Of a DNA stretch of 64,000 nucleotides, positions 35,995 through 44,852 are shown one piece after another. Position 1 is the stretch's first letter. Each line of letters starts with the position of its first letter. Source of the DNA: Chroococcopsis sp964623815 (lineage in GTDB: Bacteria; Cyanobacteriota; Cyanobacteriia; Cyanobacteriales; Microcystaceae); NCBI GenBank assembly GCA_964623815.1, contig CAZUVR010000001.1:123099-187098 (forward strand), given 5' to 3'. The notes below the pieces were generated by a model. It had not been told where the DNA came from. It did no database searches and was given only the letters and a program-made list of their open reading frames with translations. The translations under genes and the position numbers were made by a program.

Positions 35995-36885
35995 ATGTTA
36001 CAACTTCTTCTAGAACCCTTACAATACGCTTTCATGCAAAGATCTCTGATCGAGGCGATAATAGTGGGGGTAATCTGTGCGGTAGTCGGTAGCTACCTGA
36101 TGGTACAACGTCTGGCTTTACTGGGAGATGCCATCAGTCATTCGGTTTTACCAGGATTAGCCATAGCCTTCCTATTAGAAATTAATCTTTTCATCGGCGC
36201 GTTTATAGCTGGTATCCTCAGCACTATCTTGATCAATCTCATCCGCACCCGCTCGCAGATTAAGGAAGATGCGGCTATGGGTATAGTATTTTCGGCTTTT
36301 TTTGCTTTCGGAATCACTTTGATCACGATCGTCCAGAAAGATAATAAGATCGATCTCAATCATTATCTCTTCGGGAATATCTTAGGGGTGACGGGCGACG
36401 ATATTCGTGACACTCTCATCATCGCCGCCGTAGTGCTTTTAGCGGTTTTCCTGCTCTATAAAGAACTATTATTCTACACCTTCGATAAATTGGGGGCGCA
36501 GGCTGCTGGCTTACCGGTTAATCTCCTCGATATGGGTTTGATGATTCTCATCGGCTTAACAATAGTCGCCAGTCTCAAGGCCGTGGGAGTGATTTTAGTG
36601 CTGGCTTTATTAATTACCCCCGCCGCTACCGCTTACTTACTCGTGCCGCGTTTACATCAGGTGATGGGCCTCGGAGTAGTTTTAGGTGTTTTGGCCAGTA
36701 TTGCGGGAATGTATCTCAGTTACTTTTATAACTTACCTTCGGGGCCAGCGATCGTACTTATCGCTTTCGCCTTTTTCCTCCTCGCCTTTTTATTCAGCCC
36801 TAGTCAAGGAGTATTCACCCAGAGAGCATCCAATCCCGGACAATCTGCCTTGTGGCGGGAGATAAAGAGTCTTATTTCGCGTTAG
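35995..36885 (+). CDS. Metal ABC transporter permease, ABC-3 family (Zn/Mn type)
   Basis: 296-aa membrane protein with eight to nine hydrophobic segments. The stretch YLMVQRLALLGDAISHSVLPGLA and the later VGVILVLALLITPAATAYLL are typical of ZnuB/MntB-type permeases, which move zinc or manganese with an ATPase and a binding protein. Neither partner gene is adjacent, which is unusual. Metal cannot be assigned from sequence. Its 3' end overlaps the convergent small gene by 4 bp. Confidence 0.88.
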   Translation: MLQLLLEPLQYAFMQRSLIEAIIVGVICAVVGSYLMVQRLALLGDAISHSVLPGLAIAFLLEINLFIGAFIAGILSTILINLIRTRSQIKEDAAMGIVFSAFFAFGITLITIVQKDNKIDLNHYLFGNILGVTGDDIRDTLIIAAVVLLAVFLLYKELLFYTFDKLGAQAAGLPVNLLDMGLMILIGLTIVASLKAVGVILVLALLITPAATAYLLVPRLHQVMGLGVVLGVLASIAGMYLSYFYNLPSGPAIVLIAFAFFLLAFLFSPSQGVFTQRASNPGQSALWREIKSLISR

Positions 36886-37076
36886 ACTTCATCTTGATGT
36901 CCCACCGCCTCAAAGTCCGATTCTTCCAGAGATAAAAATAATTCCTCCTCATCTTCTCCCTCCGAGACAAGACGCACAATCCATCTACCTGATACTTCTT
37001 GCGCCTCTATGTAAGCAAGTTTACCCGCCGCGTAGTCAGGATAGAGGACTCTAACTAAAGTACCAATTTTGCACAT
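36882..37076 (-). CDS. Small conserved acidic protein
   Basis: 64 aa: MCKIGTLVRVLYPDYAAGK at the start and an acidic C-terminal half (EGEDEEELFLSLEESDFEAV). The opening looks like an SH3-like small barrel. Not recognised beyond being a likely conserved cyanobacterial protein. Its 3' end overlaps the convergent permease gene by 4 bp, which supports the stop position. Confidence 0.6.
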   Translation of the reverse strand: MCKIGTLVRVLYPDYAAGKLAYIEAQEVSGRWIVRLVSEGEDEEELFLSLEESDFEAVGHQDEV

Positions 37077-37168
37077 CTTGTAACTTTCTGTACCATTATT
37101 AGGTTAAGCATAAGTTAATAATAGATTAAAAGTTACAATAAAAATAGCAAGAAAAGGGAGTTATCACT

Positions 37169-37429
37169 ATGAACCGTTCAGATAGAATTGGGAAAAACGA
37201 GTTCTTACTACCCGTTAGCCGGTATCACGGGAATTTTACCCCAGAAAACTTAACTTTTAACGCTAATTTACAAGAATTCGCCACCCGAATTTCTTTCATA
37301 GCGGGTTTACACACCGGCGGCAAAATCTCCAGCACGGAAGCTTATGCCAAAATCGAGCATCTCTGGAGTGAGTTAAGATCGAGCAAACAACAAATGAAAA
37401 TCGGTGCGGCTCAAGACGATGAGGAATGA
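37169..37429 (+). CDS. Small conserved cyanobacterial protein, DUF7219-like
   Basis: 86 aa with HGNFTPENLTFNANLQEFA followed by ISFIAGLHTGGKISSTEAY and a helical end. This matches a small family I know as DUF7219; the name is from memory. Ribosome site GGGAG about 9 bases upstream. No membrane segment. Function unknown. Its last 19 bp overlap the convergent O-antigen ligase-like gene. Confidence 0.65.
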   Translation: MNRSDRIGKNEFLLPVSRYHGNFTPENLTFNANLQEFATRISFIAGLHTGGKISSTEAYAKIEHLWSELRSSKQQMKIGAAQDDEE

Positions 37430-38712
37430 ATGCCCGTTGCGGGTGAAAGCTTAGCCTTCGCTTCCCCCCTTTCACCTGCCGTCACCATGCCCCCGATTAA
37501 AGACAGCAGTAACCAGTTAATAGTATTCATCTTACCGTCAGAAATCGTCACATCCACCGTATTGAAGAGAATACAGCCGGCGAATGCCACCATATAGGTA
37601 AACAGTAGTAATTGCCCCTCACCCAGTTTTAAAAGGCGTAATAACTTAACCCCGCGAAAGTATATCCAGCCCACCCAACCCGAAAATAGAAGCAGGCCGA
37701 TGATACCGGTTTCCGCCATCAGCATTAAGTAGAGACTATGGGGATGGCCCAACCACTCGCCCCAAGTCTGTTGATACATGGGGGTAAAATTTCGCAGGCC
37801 CCAGCCTGTGAGCGGCCTTTGCCTTGTCATATCGAGTGTAAACCGCCACTGTGTCACTCTCAGAGTGGCGAGGGGGCGATTCTGAAACATCTCATCGGAT
37901 AATCTCGCCCAAATCTGTCGGGGGATGATTCGCCGCAGTATCTCTTTAAAAGGTGAGGGCCCCCAGGCGGAAACGACGACGGTAGCACCTAAAAACACGA
38001 AACTCGCAACCAAAGCCCGCCAACCTAGATAAAAGGCGAAACTTAGACAGGCGGCAAAAGCCAGTATCCAGGCGTTACGGGAATTGGTTAAATAAAGACC
38101 GATCGCGTTCATAATGATAGTAAGGCTCAAAAATGCCAACCTGTCTTTCGGTAATTGTTTCTCCCTGTAGGTATCTATCCATAAACCGAGAGCGAGGATG
38201 AATATCACCAGCAGATAGGCACCGAGGATATTCGCGTACATGAATACGGAAGACATCCGCCCTGGGGGATTACCGCCAGCTACCAGAGGCCAGAGAAATA
38301 GATAATTGAGAAATCCGGGTTTACTCCAACCGAGGAATAATTGTCCTAAACCCATGAGTACAACCACTGGGGAAGGAATAATCAAGAGCCATGCTAGCCG
38401 CCGTAATTGGGAAGGCCGATCGATCGCCCAACCCATATTGATAAACATGAAGAAGAAGGGCAGAAAATTCATCATCCCCAAGAAGGAATCGACTGGGCGG
38501 GGAGAGAGAATGGTAATGAGGGATAACCAGAGGGTAATAACGCCCAGGCCCTGGGTGAAGGGGTTACGCAGAATATGGCGCCAATGACGGCGACAGATGC
38601 CGATACAGGCGATGAATAGGCCCAACGCCCCCAACTCTGACTGTAGGGGAAAGATCAAGACGGAACCCTGAATCAGATACCATTGCCAGGGTTTTAGATA
38701 GGATTCCAGCAT
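37411..38712 (-). CDS. O-antigen ligase family (Wzy_C) membrane protein
   Basis: 433 aa with about 11 transmembrane segments. The periplasmic-loop signature RPLTGWGLRNFTPMYQQ and HPHSLYLMLMAETGIIGLL identifies the Wzy_C superfamily, which includes O-antigen ligases, polysaccharide polymerases and the cyanobacterial IctB. Likely acts in extracellular polysaccharide assembly. The ATG (38710-38712) lies inside the 3' end of the yaaW-like gene, 19 bp overlap, so translation is probably coupled. Confidence 0.85.
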   Translation of the reverse strand: MLESYLKPWQWYLIQGSVLIFPLQSELGALGLFIACIGICRRHWRHILRNPFTQGLGVITLWLSLITILSPRPVDSFLGMMNFLPFFFMFINMGWAIDRPSQLRRLAWLLIIPSPVVVLMGLGQLFLGWSKPGFLNYLFLWPLVAGGNPPGRMSSVFMYANILGAYLLVIFILALGLWIDTYREKQLPKDRLAFLSLTIIMNAIGLYLTNSRNAWILAFAACLSFAFYLGWRALVASFVFLGATVVVSAWGPSPFKEILRRIIPRQIWARLSDEMFQNRPLATLRVTQWRFTLDMTRQRPLTGWGLRNFTPMYQQTWGEWLGHPHSLYLMLMAETGIIGLLLFSGWVGWIYFRGVKLLRLLKLGEGQLLLFTYMVAFAGCILFNTVDVTISDGKMNTINWLLLSLIGGMVTAGERGEAKAKLSPATGIHSSSS

Positions 38713-39524
38713 TCATCCCGCGTGAGGCGAATTTGTGCGAGAGCGAAGATAGCCGGGATAATGCGGCCGTAATCGGTGGCGATGGTTTTCCAGCCCAAAT
38801 CAGCGATGAACCAGCCCCAGAGAGCTGGCCCGACTACACCGAGGGTAGCCCGCACCGCTCCGTATCTCACCGCCGTGCTAGTCATGCCCCGTTTGGCGGT
38901 TTGTAAGATTACCTGATTGGCTATCGCCGAGCCGCCTTCCACTAAAGCCGCTTTCGCCGCCTGATAGGTGGCGCAGTGGATGGCGAATTGTTGGGCGATA
39001 TTTTTTAAAATTAAAGGTTTGATGATGGAATTAACCGCGAAAGCGCTACTACCTTTTAAAACTATAGCGAGGGGATTATTCTGTAGGTGAGCTGGCAATG
39101 GTTCGGGGGTTTTAGTCGCCGCTAGGGCTTTTTGAATCCTAATCGATAGGGATTTTTGTTCTGAGGGGGGTAAGCGTTTCCATGCTTTACTAACTAGATG
39201 AAGATAGATTTCCGCTTCTATATCCGTCGTGGGCATTTTATTAGAGTAAGGAACCTTGAGGAAATGGCAAACGCGGATTAGTATCTGTCGGTAGGTTACG
39301 CCCTGTGTTTTCCCTTTGAGGACGGTGATACCATCTGCCGCAAGATAACGAAAACGATATTCTATGCTATCTAACCAGCTATCCCAATCTTGACTCTGGA
39401 CTTCGATCGGATCTGGAGCTTGCAGGTAATCGAGAGGATTAAATCGCCTGGTAAAGAGGATTTGCGTGATCTGTTGTAACTCATCCTCACTGGCTAACTC
39501 TAACGCACTTCGCAATTCATCCAC
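38694..39524 (-). CDS. YaaW family protein (UPF0174)
   Basis: 276 aa. N-terminal part mostly helical (MDELRSALELASEDELQQI; YRFRYLAADGITVLKGKTQG), C-terminal part hydrophobic with glycine-rich segments (GVVGPALWGWFIADLG). This matches the YaaW/UPF0174 family, whose function is not established in bacteria. Overlaps the downstream O-antigen ligase-like start by 19 bp. Confidence 0.82.
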   Translation of the reverse strand: MDELRSALELASEDELQQITQILFTRRFNPLDYLQAPDPIEVQSQDWDSWLDSIEYRFRYLAADGITVLKGKTQGVTYRQILIRVCHFLKVPYSNKMPTTDIEAEIYLHLVSKAWKRLPPSEQKSLSIRIQKALAATKTPEPLPAHLQNNPLAIVLKGSSAFAVNSIIKPLILKNIAQQFAIHCATYQAAKAALVEGGSAIANQVILQTAKRGMTSTAVRYGAVRATLGVVGPALWGWFIADLGWKTIATDYGRIIPAIFALAQIRLTRDECWNPI

Positions 39525-39605
39525 TGATCTTCTCCTCCACAGCTTATACTTGAGTTGATTGGGCTGCTCATCCTAATATTAACTTAATCTTTGATCACTA
39601 TAGGG

Positions 39606-40529
39606 ATGAGTGTAGATAATTTTTCTTTTGATTTCGGGATCATTGGCGCGGGCATAGCGGGGTTAACCTGTGCTGAACGTTTACAAGCTCAAGGCTTTAG
39701 CACGATCGTCCTGGATAAATCTAGGGGTGTGGGGGGACGTATTGCCACCCGTCGTATCAATTCTTTGAGAGTCGATCACGGTTTGCCCTATATTACTCCT
39801 GATGGTCAGTATACCCAAAATCTGATCTCTTTGTGTCGCCCCTGGACTAGCACGCCACCCACGTATATCCACCCGGAGGGAATGAACACCATCGCTAAAT
39901 ATCTAAGTGAAGGGTTGAATATCCGGCGTAATTTTTTAGTTACCTCCCTCGCCTACGAGGGTATTTGGCGGATTAAAAGTGAAGATGGTTTAGAAGTAGT
40001 GGCGAAATCTTTAATCGTCGCCATTCCGGCACCTCAAGCCCTATCTCTACTGGAGAATTCTGACTTTCCTGACAATAGTTTCCGCACCGCTCTGGCTGAC
40101 TTAAGCTACGAGCCTTGTATTACCATCATGGCGGGTTACGATCGTTCTTTAGTCGATGATTTACCCAAATTTACCACCTCTGTCGGCCTGGATATACGTT
40201 GGCTCGGACTCGATAGTAGTAAACGGGAGAATTCGCCCCAGTCGGTGTTAGTTGTTCACAGTAGCGCCGATTACGCCGCCACTAACTTTGATGTTTCTCC
40301 CTTGGAATATTTAGCCCCAGTGTTGCTGGCGCGGGCTGGATTTCCTAACCCCGATTGGTTACAGGTGCATCGGTGGCGTTATGCCCTGCCGCTCATCCGC
40401 TCAAGTGATGAATATCTAGCCGATAAAGAGCTAAAAATATATGCTTGTGGAGACTTTTGTTGTGCCCATCTTGCCCCTTTAGAAGGGGCGATGACTTCCG
40501 CCGTCGCTCTGGCTAATAGCTTGATCTAG
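39606..40529 (+). CDS. FAD-dependent oxidoreductase, renalase-like
   Basis: 307 aa with a GIGAGIAGLTCAERL-type dinucleotide fold (FGIIGAGIAGLTCAERL at residues 10-26) and RGVGGRIATRR, the second FAD motif. The C-terminal YACGDFCCAHLAPLEGAMTSA closes the FAD site. This is the renalase/monoamine-oxidase-like family, common in cyanobacteria with unknown substrate. The ATG at 39606 was chosen over a TTG 15 bp upstream; neither has a clear ribosome site. Confidence 0.85.
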   Translation: MSVDNFSFDFGIIGAGIAGLTCAERLQAQGFSTIVLDKSRGVGGRIATRRINSLRVDHGLPYITPDGQYTQNLISLCRPWTSTPPTYIHPEGMNTIAKYLSEGLNIRRNFLVTSLAYEGIWRIKSEDGLEVVAKSLIVAIPAPQALSLLENSDFPDNSFRTALADLSYEPCITIMAGYDRSLVDDLPKFTTSVGLDIRWLGLDSSKRENSPQSVLVVHSSADYAATNFDVSPLEYLAPVLLARAGFPNPDWLQVHRWRYALPLIRSSDEYLADKELKIYACGDFCCAHLAPLEGAMTSAVALANSLI

Positions 40530-40536
40530 GCTGGCG

Positions 40537-41565
40537 TTAAGAATTTAAAAACCCGATCAAACTCTGTAACTTATCCCAGCCCGCACCGCTTTTTATAATA
40601 TACATAGCCTTTTCAAAACCGAGTTGATGATTGCCGAAGGGCACCACCTCACCAACCTGTAGGGCTAACCCCGCGTTTAAAGCTACTGCATAATGCTGAG
40701 CTTGTGTTCCCTTACCCTGGAGAATATCGCTAAGAATCTGGGCGTTTTCTTCTACTTCTCCACCTTTTAAGGCGGTGATAGATGTTCTCGCCACTTCCAA
40801 ACTTTGGGGATCGAACTCGGCCATATTCAGAGTATCACCTTCTAATAAAGCTAAATCCGTTATATCTCCTAAGCCCACTTCGTCTAAACCTTCCCGTCCG
40901 TGTAGAACTATACCTTTAGAAATGCCCAATTTCTGCAAAGCACCAGCTACGGGATTTAAAAATTTGCTATTGTATACCCCGATGATTTGCCCGGTAGGCC
41001 GTAGGGGATTGACTAAAGGCCCCAATAAATTGAAAACGGTGCGTACCTTGAGGGTTTTACGCAAGGTGGCGACACTTTTTAAGGCGGGATGCCAACCAGG
41101 GGCGAAGAGGAAAGTTACACCTACTTCCGACAGGGCCGCAGCCACTTTATCTGGGTGACTATTGAGATTGACTCCCAGATACTCTAACACATCGGCAGAG
41201 CCTACCTTACTTGATGCCGAGCGATTGCCATGTTTTGCCACCTTCACCCCTCCCGCTGAGGCTATAAAAGCTACGGCGGTAGATATATTAAAAGTAGACG
41301 CGCCATCCCCCCCAGTGCCACAGGTATCGATAACCGGCCCCTGATGAGAAGGCGAATTTTGAGACAGGGATTGAGACTGTAAAATTTTCGCCATACCTGC
41401 TAATTCGTCGGCGCAAACTCCTTTAGCATCGAGGGCCGCTAAAATAGCTCCCGATAACACTGGCGGTATCTCTTCATCTAACCATCCCCGCATTAACTGC
41501 TCTGCTTGCTCTTGAGATAGGGATTGTTTGTTTAATAGTTGCTGTAGTAAGGTAGACCAATCCAT
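40537..41565 (-). CDS. trpD: Anthranilate phosphoribosyltransferase
   Basis: 342 aa, full length for TrpD, the enzyme that joins anthranilate to PRPP in tryptophan synthesis. PRPP-binding DTCGTGGDGASTFNIS, then KHGNRSASSKVGSADVLE, and the metal-binding DE region (REGLDEVGLGD). Cytosolic. Not next to other trp genes, usual for cyanobacteria. Convergent with the FAD oxidoreductase gene, 7 bp apart. Confidence 0.96.
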   Translation of the reverse strand: MDWSTLLQQLLNKQSLSQEQAEQLMRGWLDEEIPPVLSGAILAALDAKGVCADELAGMAKILQSQSLSQNSPSHQGPVIDTCGTGGDGASTFNISTAVAFIASAGGVKVAKHGNRSASSKVGSADVLEYLGVNLNSHPDKVAAALSEVGVTFLFAPGWHPALKSVATLRKTLKVRTVFNLLGPLVNPLRPTGQIIGVYNSKFLNPVAGALQKLGISKGIVLHGREGLDEVGLGDITDLALLEGDTLNMAEFDPQSLEVARTSITALKGGEVEENAQILSDILQGKGTQAQHYAVALNAGLALQVGEVVPFGNHQLGFEKAMYIIKSGAGWDKLQSLIGFLNS

Positions 41566-41640
41566 AGTATTAATGTAGTTCTAACCCATCAAAACACAAA
41601 TTTATCTTAATAGCAACACTTTTACTCACTTCAATCAATC

Positions 41641-42717
41641 ATGCTCAAACGACGTAAATTCTTACAATATAGCTTAATGGGTTTAGCAGGGTTTCATTTA
41701 GTGTCTTTCGCTCAAAATAGTTTTGCCGTCGAAAGGGATTGGGATGATATAGAACGGCGTATTATTATTTTGATGAATAAGTATTTAATTCCTGGATTAT
41801 CTCTAGGCTTTATTGAAAATGGACAATTAATTTATAGCAATGGCTTCGGAGTAAAAAGCAAGCAAAACTCTGACCCTGTTACCGCAAAAACTATATTTGC
41901 CGCCGCATCTTTAAGTAAACCCCTATTTGCTTATGCGGTATTGAAATTAGTAGAACTTGGGCAATTAGATCTGGATACTCCCTTAACACAATATACGGAT
42001 AAACCTTATATTAAAGACCAGAGAATCAAGTTAGTAACTACAAGACAAGTTTTATCTCATACAGCAGGCTTTCCTAATTGGAGCGGTAACGCACCAGTTT
42101 GGTTTAATAACAATCCTGGGAAAAAATTCGGCTATTCGAGCGAGGGCTTTCTCTATTTACAAAAAGTAGTAGAGAAAATTACGGGTACTCCCCTAGCACC
42201 ATATATAGAAGAAAATTTACTCTTACCTTTAGGAATGAATAATAGTAGTTATATTTGGAAGCCAGACTATGAATCGGTAGCTAGTTACGGTCATAACCGT
42301 CAGGGGAAATCCTTTCCTATGGCTAAACCGATAACGGGGATTTCTGCCGGGAGTCTGCGAACTAACGCGATCGATTATGCCCAATTTCTATTAGCAATGA
42401 TCGACGATGAAAGTAATGATAGCTATAAATTAACTCAAACTGAGCTTACGGAAATGTTGCGCCCCCAAGTGCGAATTAGTTCCTCTTTGGGTTGGGGGTT
42501 AGGTTGGGGTTTAGAATCAAGTCAAGCGGAGCAATACTTCTGGCATTGGGGCGATAGCGGAATTTTTAAAAGTTTCACCCTGGGGAGCAGGAATAAAAAA
42601 ACCGCAATCGTTATTCTAACCAATAGTGCTAACGGTTTGAAAATTTGCGAGCCGATAGTTAGTATGACCCTCGGCGGTTCTCATCCCGCCTTTCGTTTCT
42701 CGATGATCGATTACTGA
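41641..42717 (+). CDS. Serine hydrolase, class C beta-lactamase fold
   Basis: 358 aa with an N-terminal hydrophobic export signal (SLMGLAGFHLVSFAQNSFA). SxxK active site in AAASLSKPLFAYAV, YSS in place of the usual YxN (GYSSEGFLY), and HWGDSG near the C terminus for the third motif. This is the penicillin-binding-protein-like esterase/peptidase group; antibiotic resistance should not be assumed. Exported, substrate unknown. Confidence 0.85.
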   Translation: MLKRRKFLQYSLMGLAGFHLVSFAQNSFAVERDWDDIERRIIILMNKYLIPGLSLGFIENGQLIYSNGFGVKSKQNSDPVTAKTIFAAASLSKPLFAYAVLKLVELGQLDLDTPLTQYTDKPYIKDQRIKLVTTRQVLSHTAGFPNWSGNAPVWFNNNPGKKFGYSSEGFLYLQKVVEKITGTPLAPYIEENLLLPLGMNNSSYIWKPDYESVASYGHNRQGKSFPMAKPITGISAGSLRTNAIDYAQFLLAMIDDESNDSYKLTQTELTEMLRPQVRISSSLGWGLGWGLESSQAEQYFWHWGDSGIFKSFTLGSRNKKTAIVILTNSANGLKICEPIVSMTLGGSHPAFRFSMIDY

Positions 42718-42800
42718 TTCCGGCACTAAAGCAGGCTTTTAACTATAATATGCTTTTAGTGTTCCCGGTACGGACAGAAAGGATTATCGATAGTAAATCT

Positions 42801-43448
42801 ATGGTGTTAAGACCTCAAGAAAGAACTAAACTAGACGAAACGGAAGATAGAGATTTTTATGCTTTTCCCCGTTTCGTCACTCACGTAGACGAGGGATTTA
42901 TCGATCGATTAACCCAACTTTACAGGGAGAAAGTACGCTCCGGCAGTCGCATTTTAGATCTCATGAGTAGTTGGGTGTCTCATCTCCCCGACGATGTGGA
43001 ATTCGCCCACGTAGAGGGACAGGGGATGAACGAGGAAGAATTAAAGAAAAACCCCCGTCTCGATCGCTATTTCGTCCAAAATCTCAACAAAGACCCGAAA
43101 TTCCCCTTAGAAGATGCCTCCTTCGACGCGGTATTAATAGCGGTGTCGGTGCAGTATCTCCAATACCCCGAAGCCATATTCTCGGAGATTGCCCGTATCT
43201 TAACACCAGGCGGGATCACGATCGTATCATTCTCTAATAGAATGTTCTATCAGAAAGCGATCGCCGTCTGGCGCGATAATACCGATCTCGGCAGGGTAGA
43301 ATTAGTAAAATCCTATTTTAAATCCGTCACTGGATTTTCGGAGCCTCAAGCCGTAATCCACACATCCCCCGCTCTACCCGGTTTCTTACAGATGCTGGGT
43401 ATGAATGGCGCAGACCCATTCTATGCGGTAATGGCTAATAAAGTATAG
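42801..43448 (+). CDS. Class I SAM-dependent methyltransferase
   Basis: 215 aa from MVLRPQERTKLDETEDRDFY, which resembles the start of this family; an upstream ATG at 42750 would add 17 residues without a ribosome site. Rossmann-like elements: SRILDLMSSWVSHLP (a divergent motif I lacking the usual glycine cluster) and SFDAVLIAVSVQYLQYP, then ARILTPGG (motif for the post-SAM strand). Substrate unknown; conserved in cyanobacteria. Confidence 0.78.
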   Translation: MVLRPQERTKLDETEDRDFYAFPRFVTHVDEGFIDRLTQLYREKVRSGSRILDLMSSWVSHLPDDVEFAHVEGQGMNEEELKKNPRLDRYFVQNLNKDPKFPLEDASFDAVLIAVSVQYLQYPEAIFSEIARILTPGGITIVSFSNRMFYQKAIAVWRDNTDLGRVELVKSYFKSVTGFSEPQAVIHTSPALPGFLQMLGMNGADPFYAVMANKV

Positions 43449-43493
43449 CCCGTTTTATTTACTCAACCTACACCGGGAGTCATCCGCTAATAA

Positions 43494-43868
43494 TTAGAGG
43501 GCTTTTTTGTCTGGTTCGGTGATGAATATCTGCCTTTGATTGGGATCGCGGCGAGGGCTTTGTTCTTGCATCACCTGTTTACTCTGGGTTGGGTCGAAAT
43601 TGCGGTTAAACTCGCGGCGCAATTGATTTACCCGCATTTCTTTTTCCTCGGTAGCGAGACGTATTTCTTCTAACTTAGCCTCCTGTACTTGTTGATAAGG
43701 TAATAATCTGACAATAGCGGAGATAGCGGCTACCGAGAGTAAAATCTGGCTCAGTAGTTTGATAGAAACTTCCAGGGTCAATAATTGTTGGGATTTGTGG
43801 GCTAAACGGCGAGCTTTCCAGTTTTTTCGAGTTCTGGGTGTGGAGTGGGTCGTCGATGGTACTGTCAT
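43494..43868 (-). CDS. slr1601-family putative cell division protein
   Basis: 124 aa with a basic N terminus, one transmembrane segment (LLSQILLSVAAISAIVRLL) and a coiled-coil-prone extramembrane part (EAKLEEIRLATEEKEMRVNQ). This layout and sequence fit the slr1601 family of cyanobacteria, annotated as putative cell-division proteins by analogy with FtsB/FtsL-like small bitopic proteins. Not proven. Lies downstream of psaM on the same strand with a hairpin between. Confidence 0.7.
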   Translation of the reverse strand: MTVPSTTHSTPRTRKNWKARRLAHKSQQLLTLEVSIKLLSQILLSVAAISAIVRLLPYQQVQEAKLEEIRLATEEKEMRVNQLRREFNRNFDPTQSKQVMQEQSPRRDPNQRQIFITEPDKKAL

Positions 43869-43917
43869 AACAAAGGCCGGGCATATAACTACATTAACAA
43901 GTCCATCACCCGGACTG

Positions 43918-43959
43918 AACCCTGACAGCTCATCCGTCGATGATTGACCCGTCAGGGTT
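43918..43959 (-). other. Inverted repeat between psaM and the slr1601-family gene
   Basis: AACCCTGAC (43918-43926) and GTCAGGGTT (43951-43959) form a 9-bp stem with a 24-base loop 14 bp beyond the psaM stop. No T-run follows, so it may stabilise the psaM 3' end or partially terminate. Confidence 0.4.
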
Positions 43960-43972
43960 AAAGAACTCGGTT

Positions 43973-44065
43973 TTACTTATAAAGTTCCGTAGCTAAGCGG
44001 AAAGCTAGAATCCCCGGAAGTAAAGCCACTACTAAAGCGATTAAAACTTGAGTATCAGATAGCAT
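43973..44065 (-). CDS. psaM: Photosystem I reaction centre subunit PsaM (subunit XII)
   Basis: A 30-codon gene: ATG at 44063-44065, TAA at 43973-43975. The product is a single transmembrane helix, starting MLSDTQVLIALVVALLPG and ending RLATELYK. The SDTQ opening and RLxTELYK ending match PsaM, a small thylakoid subunit at the trimer interface of cyanobacterial photosystem I. About 76 bp upstream of the ATG is an HLR1-like element. Too short for default ORF length cut-offs but unambiguous by sequence. Confidence 0.93.
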   Translation of the reverse strand: MLSDTQVLIALVVALLPGILAFRLATELYK

Positions 44066-44140
44066 TGCAGATTAACTCCAAAAAATTAAAGTTGTTTACA
44101 CATTACTTTGCTAGATGATCGGCTTCCGAGGAAATAGGTT

Positions 44141-44158
44141 TTTACAAGACTTTACAGA
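44141..44158. promoter_or_regulatory. HLR1-like element between psaM and nusB
   Basis: The plus strand reads TTTACAAGAC TTTACAGA: two TTTACA half-sites separated by 4 bases. The published HLR1 consensus is two (G/T)TTACA(A/T)(A/T) units with 2 bases between; here the second W of each unit is G. HLR1 is bound by RpaB and controls photosystem I genes. It lies 76 bp upstream of the psaM ATG and 50 bp upstream of nusB. Confidence 0.55.
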
Positions 44159-44207
44159 GGAAATTTGAGCTACACTAATAAAGCTCTACTCCACACTTTG
44201 ATAATTT

Positions 44208-44852
44208 ATGCCTCCCCGTCAGCAACCCCGTAGAATCGCCCGTGAACTCGCGCTCCTCAGTCTCAGCCAGATCAAGGGCAATCCCGAAACCCTAGAACAA
44301 CAGGATATAAATTCTCTCGTCCTCGCGGCTATCCGCACCCTCACCGCTGAAGTTCAGGAAAGCTTGGAAACCGCAGCGGGTGAAGTCACCCGCAGCAACG
44401 AGCGCTTACTGGCGAGTGAAACCAGAACTACCAATCTCCGGAGTGCTCAAGCGATGGTAAAAGAAGCCCTAGAATTAGCTCAAACCGCTATCAATCGCCT
44501 CGGCGCGGCGATGGAATTACCGGAAACAGTGCAGCTATCAAGTCAGTACGAGGTGAGAAGTTACGCTATTGAATTAATCGGCACCGTCCACAGACGCTCT
44601 CAGCAAATCGAACAGTACTTGAACGATGCGCTCATCGATTGGCAATTGCGCCGTCTGATCAAAGTGGATCAGGATATTCTCCGCATCGCCCTGGCGGAAA
44701 TACTATATCTGGAAATAGATAAGAAAATCGCCATCAACGAAGCGATCGAATTGGCCAAACGTTATTCGGACGAGGATGGCTATCGCTTCATCAATGGCGT
44801 GTTGAGACGTGTCACCGATAAATTGAAACAAGAAGAGGCGGTTAAGAGCTGA
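44208..44852 (+). CDS. nusB: Transcription antitermination factor NusB
   Basis: 214 aa. The opening RRIARELALLSLSQIKGN and the C-terminal block KVDQDILRIALAEILYLE, then INEAIELAKRYSDEDGYRFINGVL are the NusB fold, which binds boxA RNA with NusE to support rRNA transcription. An inserted helical segment in the middle (residues about 40-100) is usual in cyanobacteria. Its 3' end overlaps the convergent sipA gene by 11 bp. Confidence 0.92.
   Translation: MPPRQQPRRIARELALLSLSQIKGNPETLEQQDINSLVLAAIRTLTAEVQESLETAAGEVTRSNERLLASETRTTNLRSAQAMVKEALELAQTAINRLGAAMELPETVQLSSQYEVRSYAIELIGTVHRRSQQIEQYLNDALIDWQLRRLIKVDQDILRIALAEILYLEIDKKIAINEAIELAKRYSDEDGYRFINGVLRRVTDKLKQEEAVKS

Noticed and set aside
40775..41158. 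127-codon plus-strand frame
   Set aside because: Antisense shadow of trpD, whose motifs and full length are unambiguous.
41641..42717. Beta-lactamase resistance gene
   Set aside because: The fold is shared, but YSS replaces YxN and the family is mostly esterases and peptidases; resistance is not supported.
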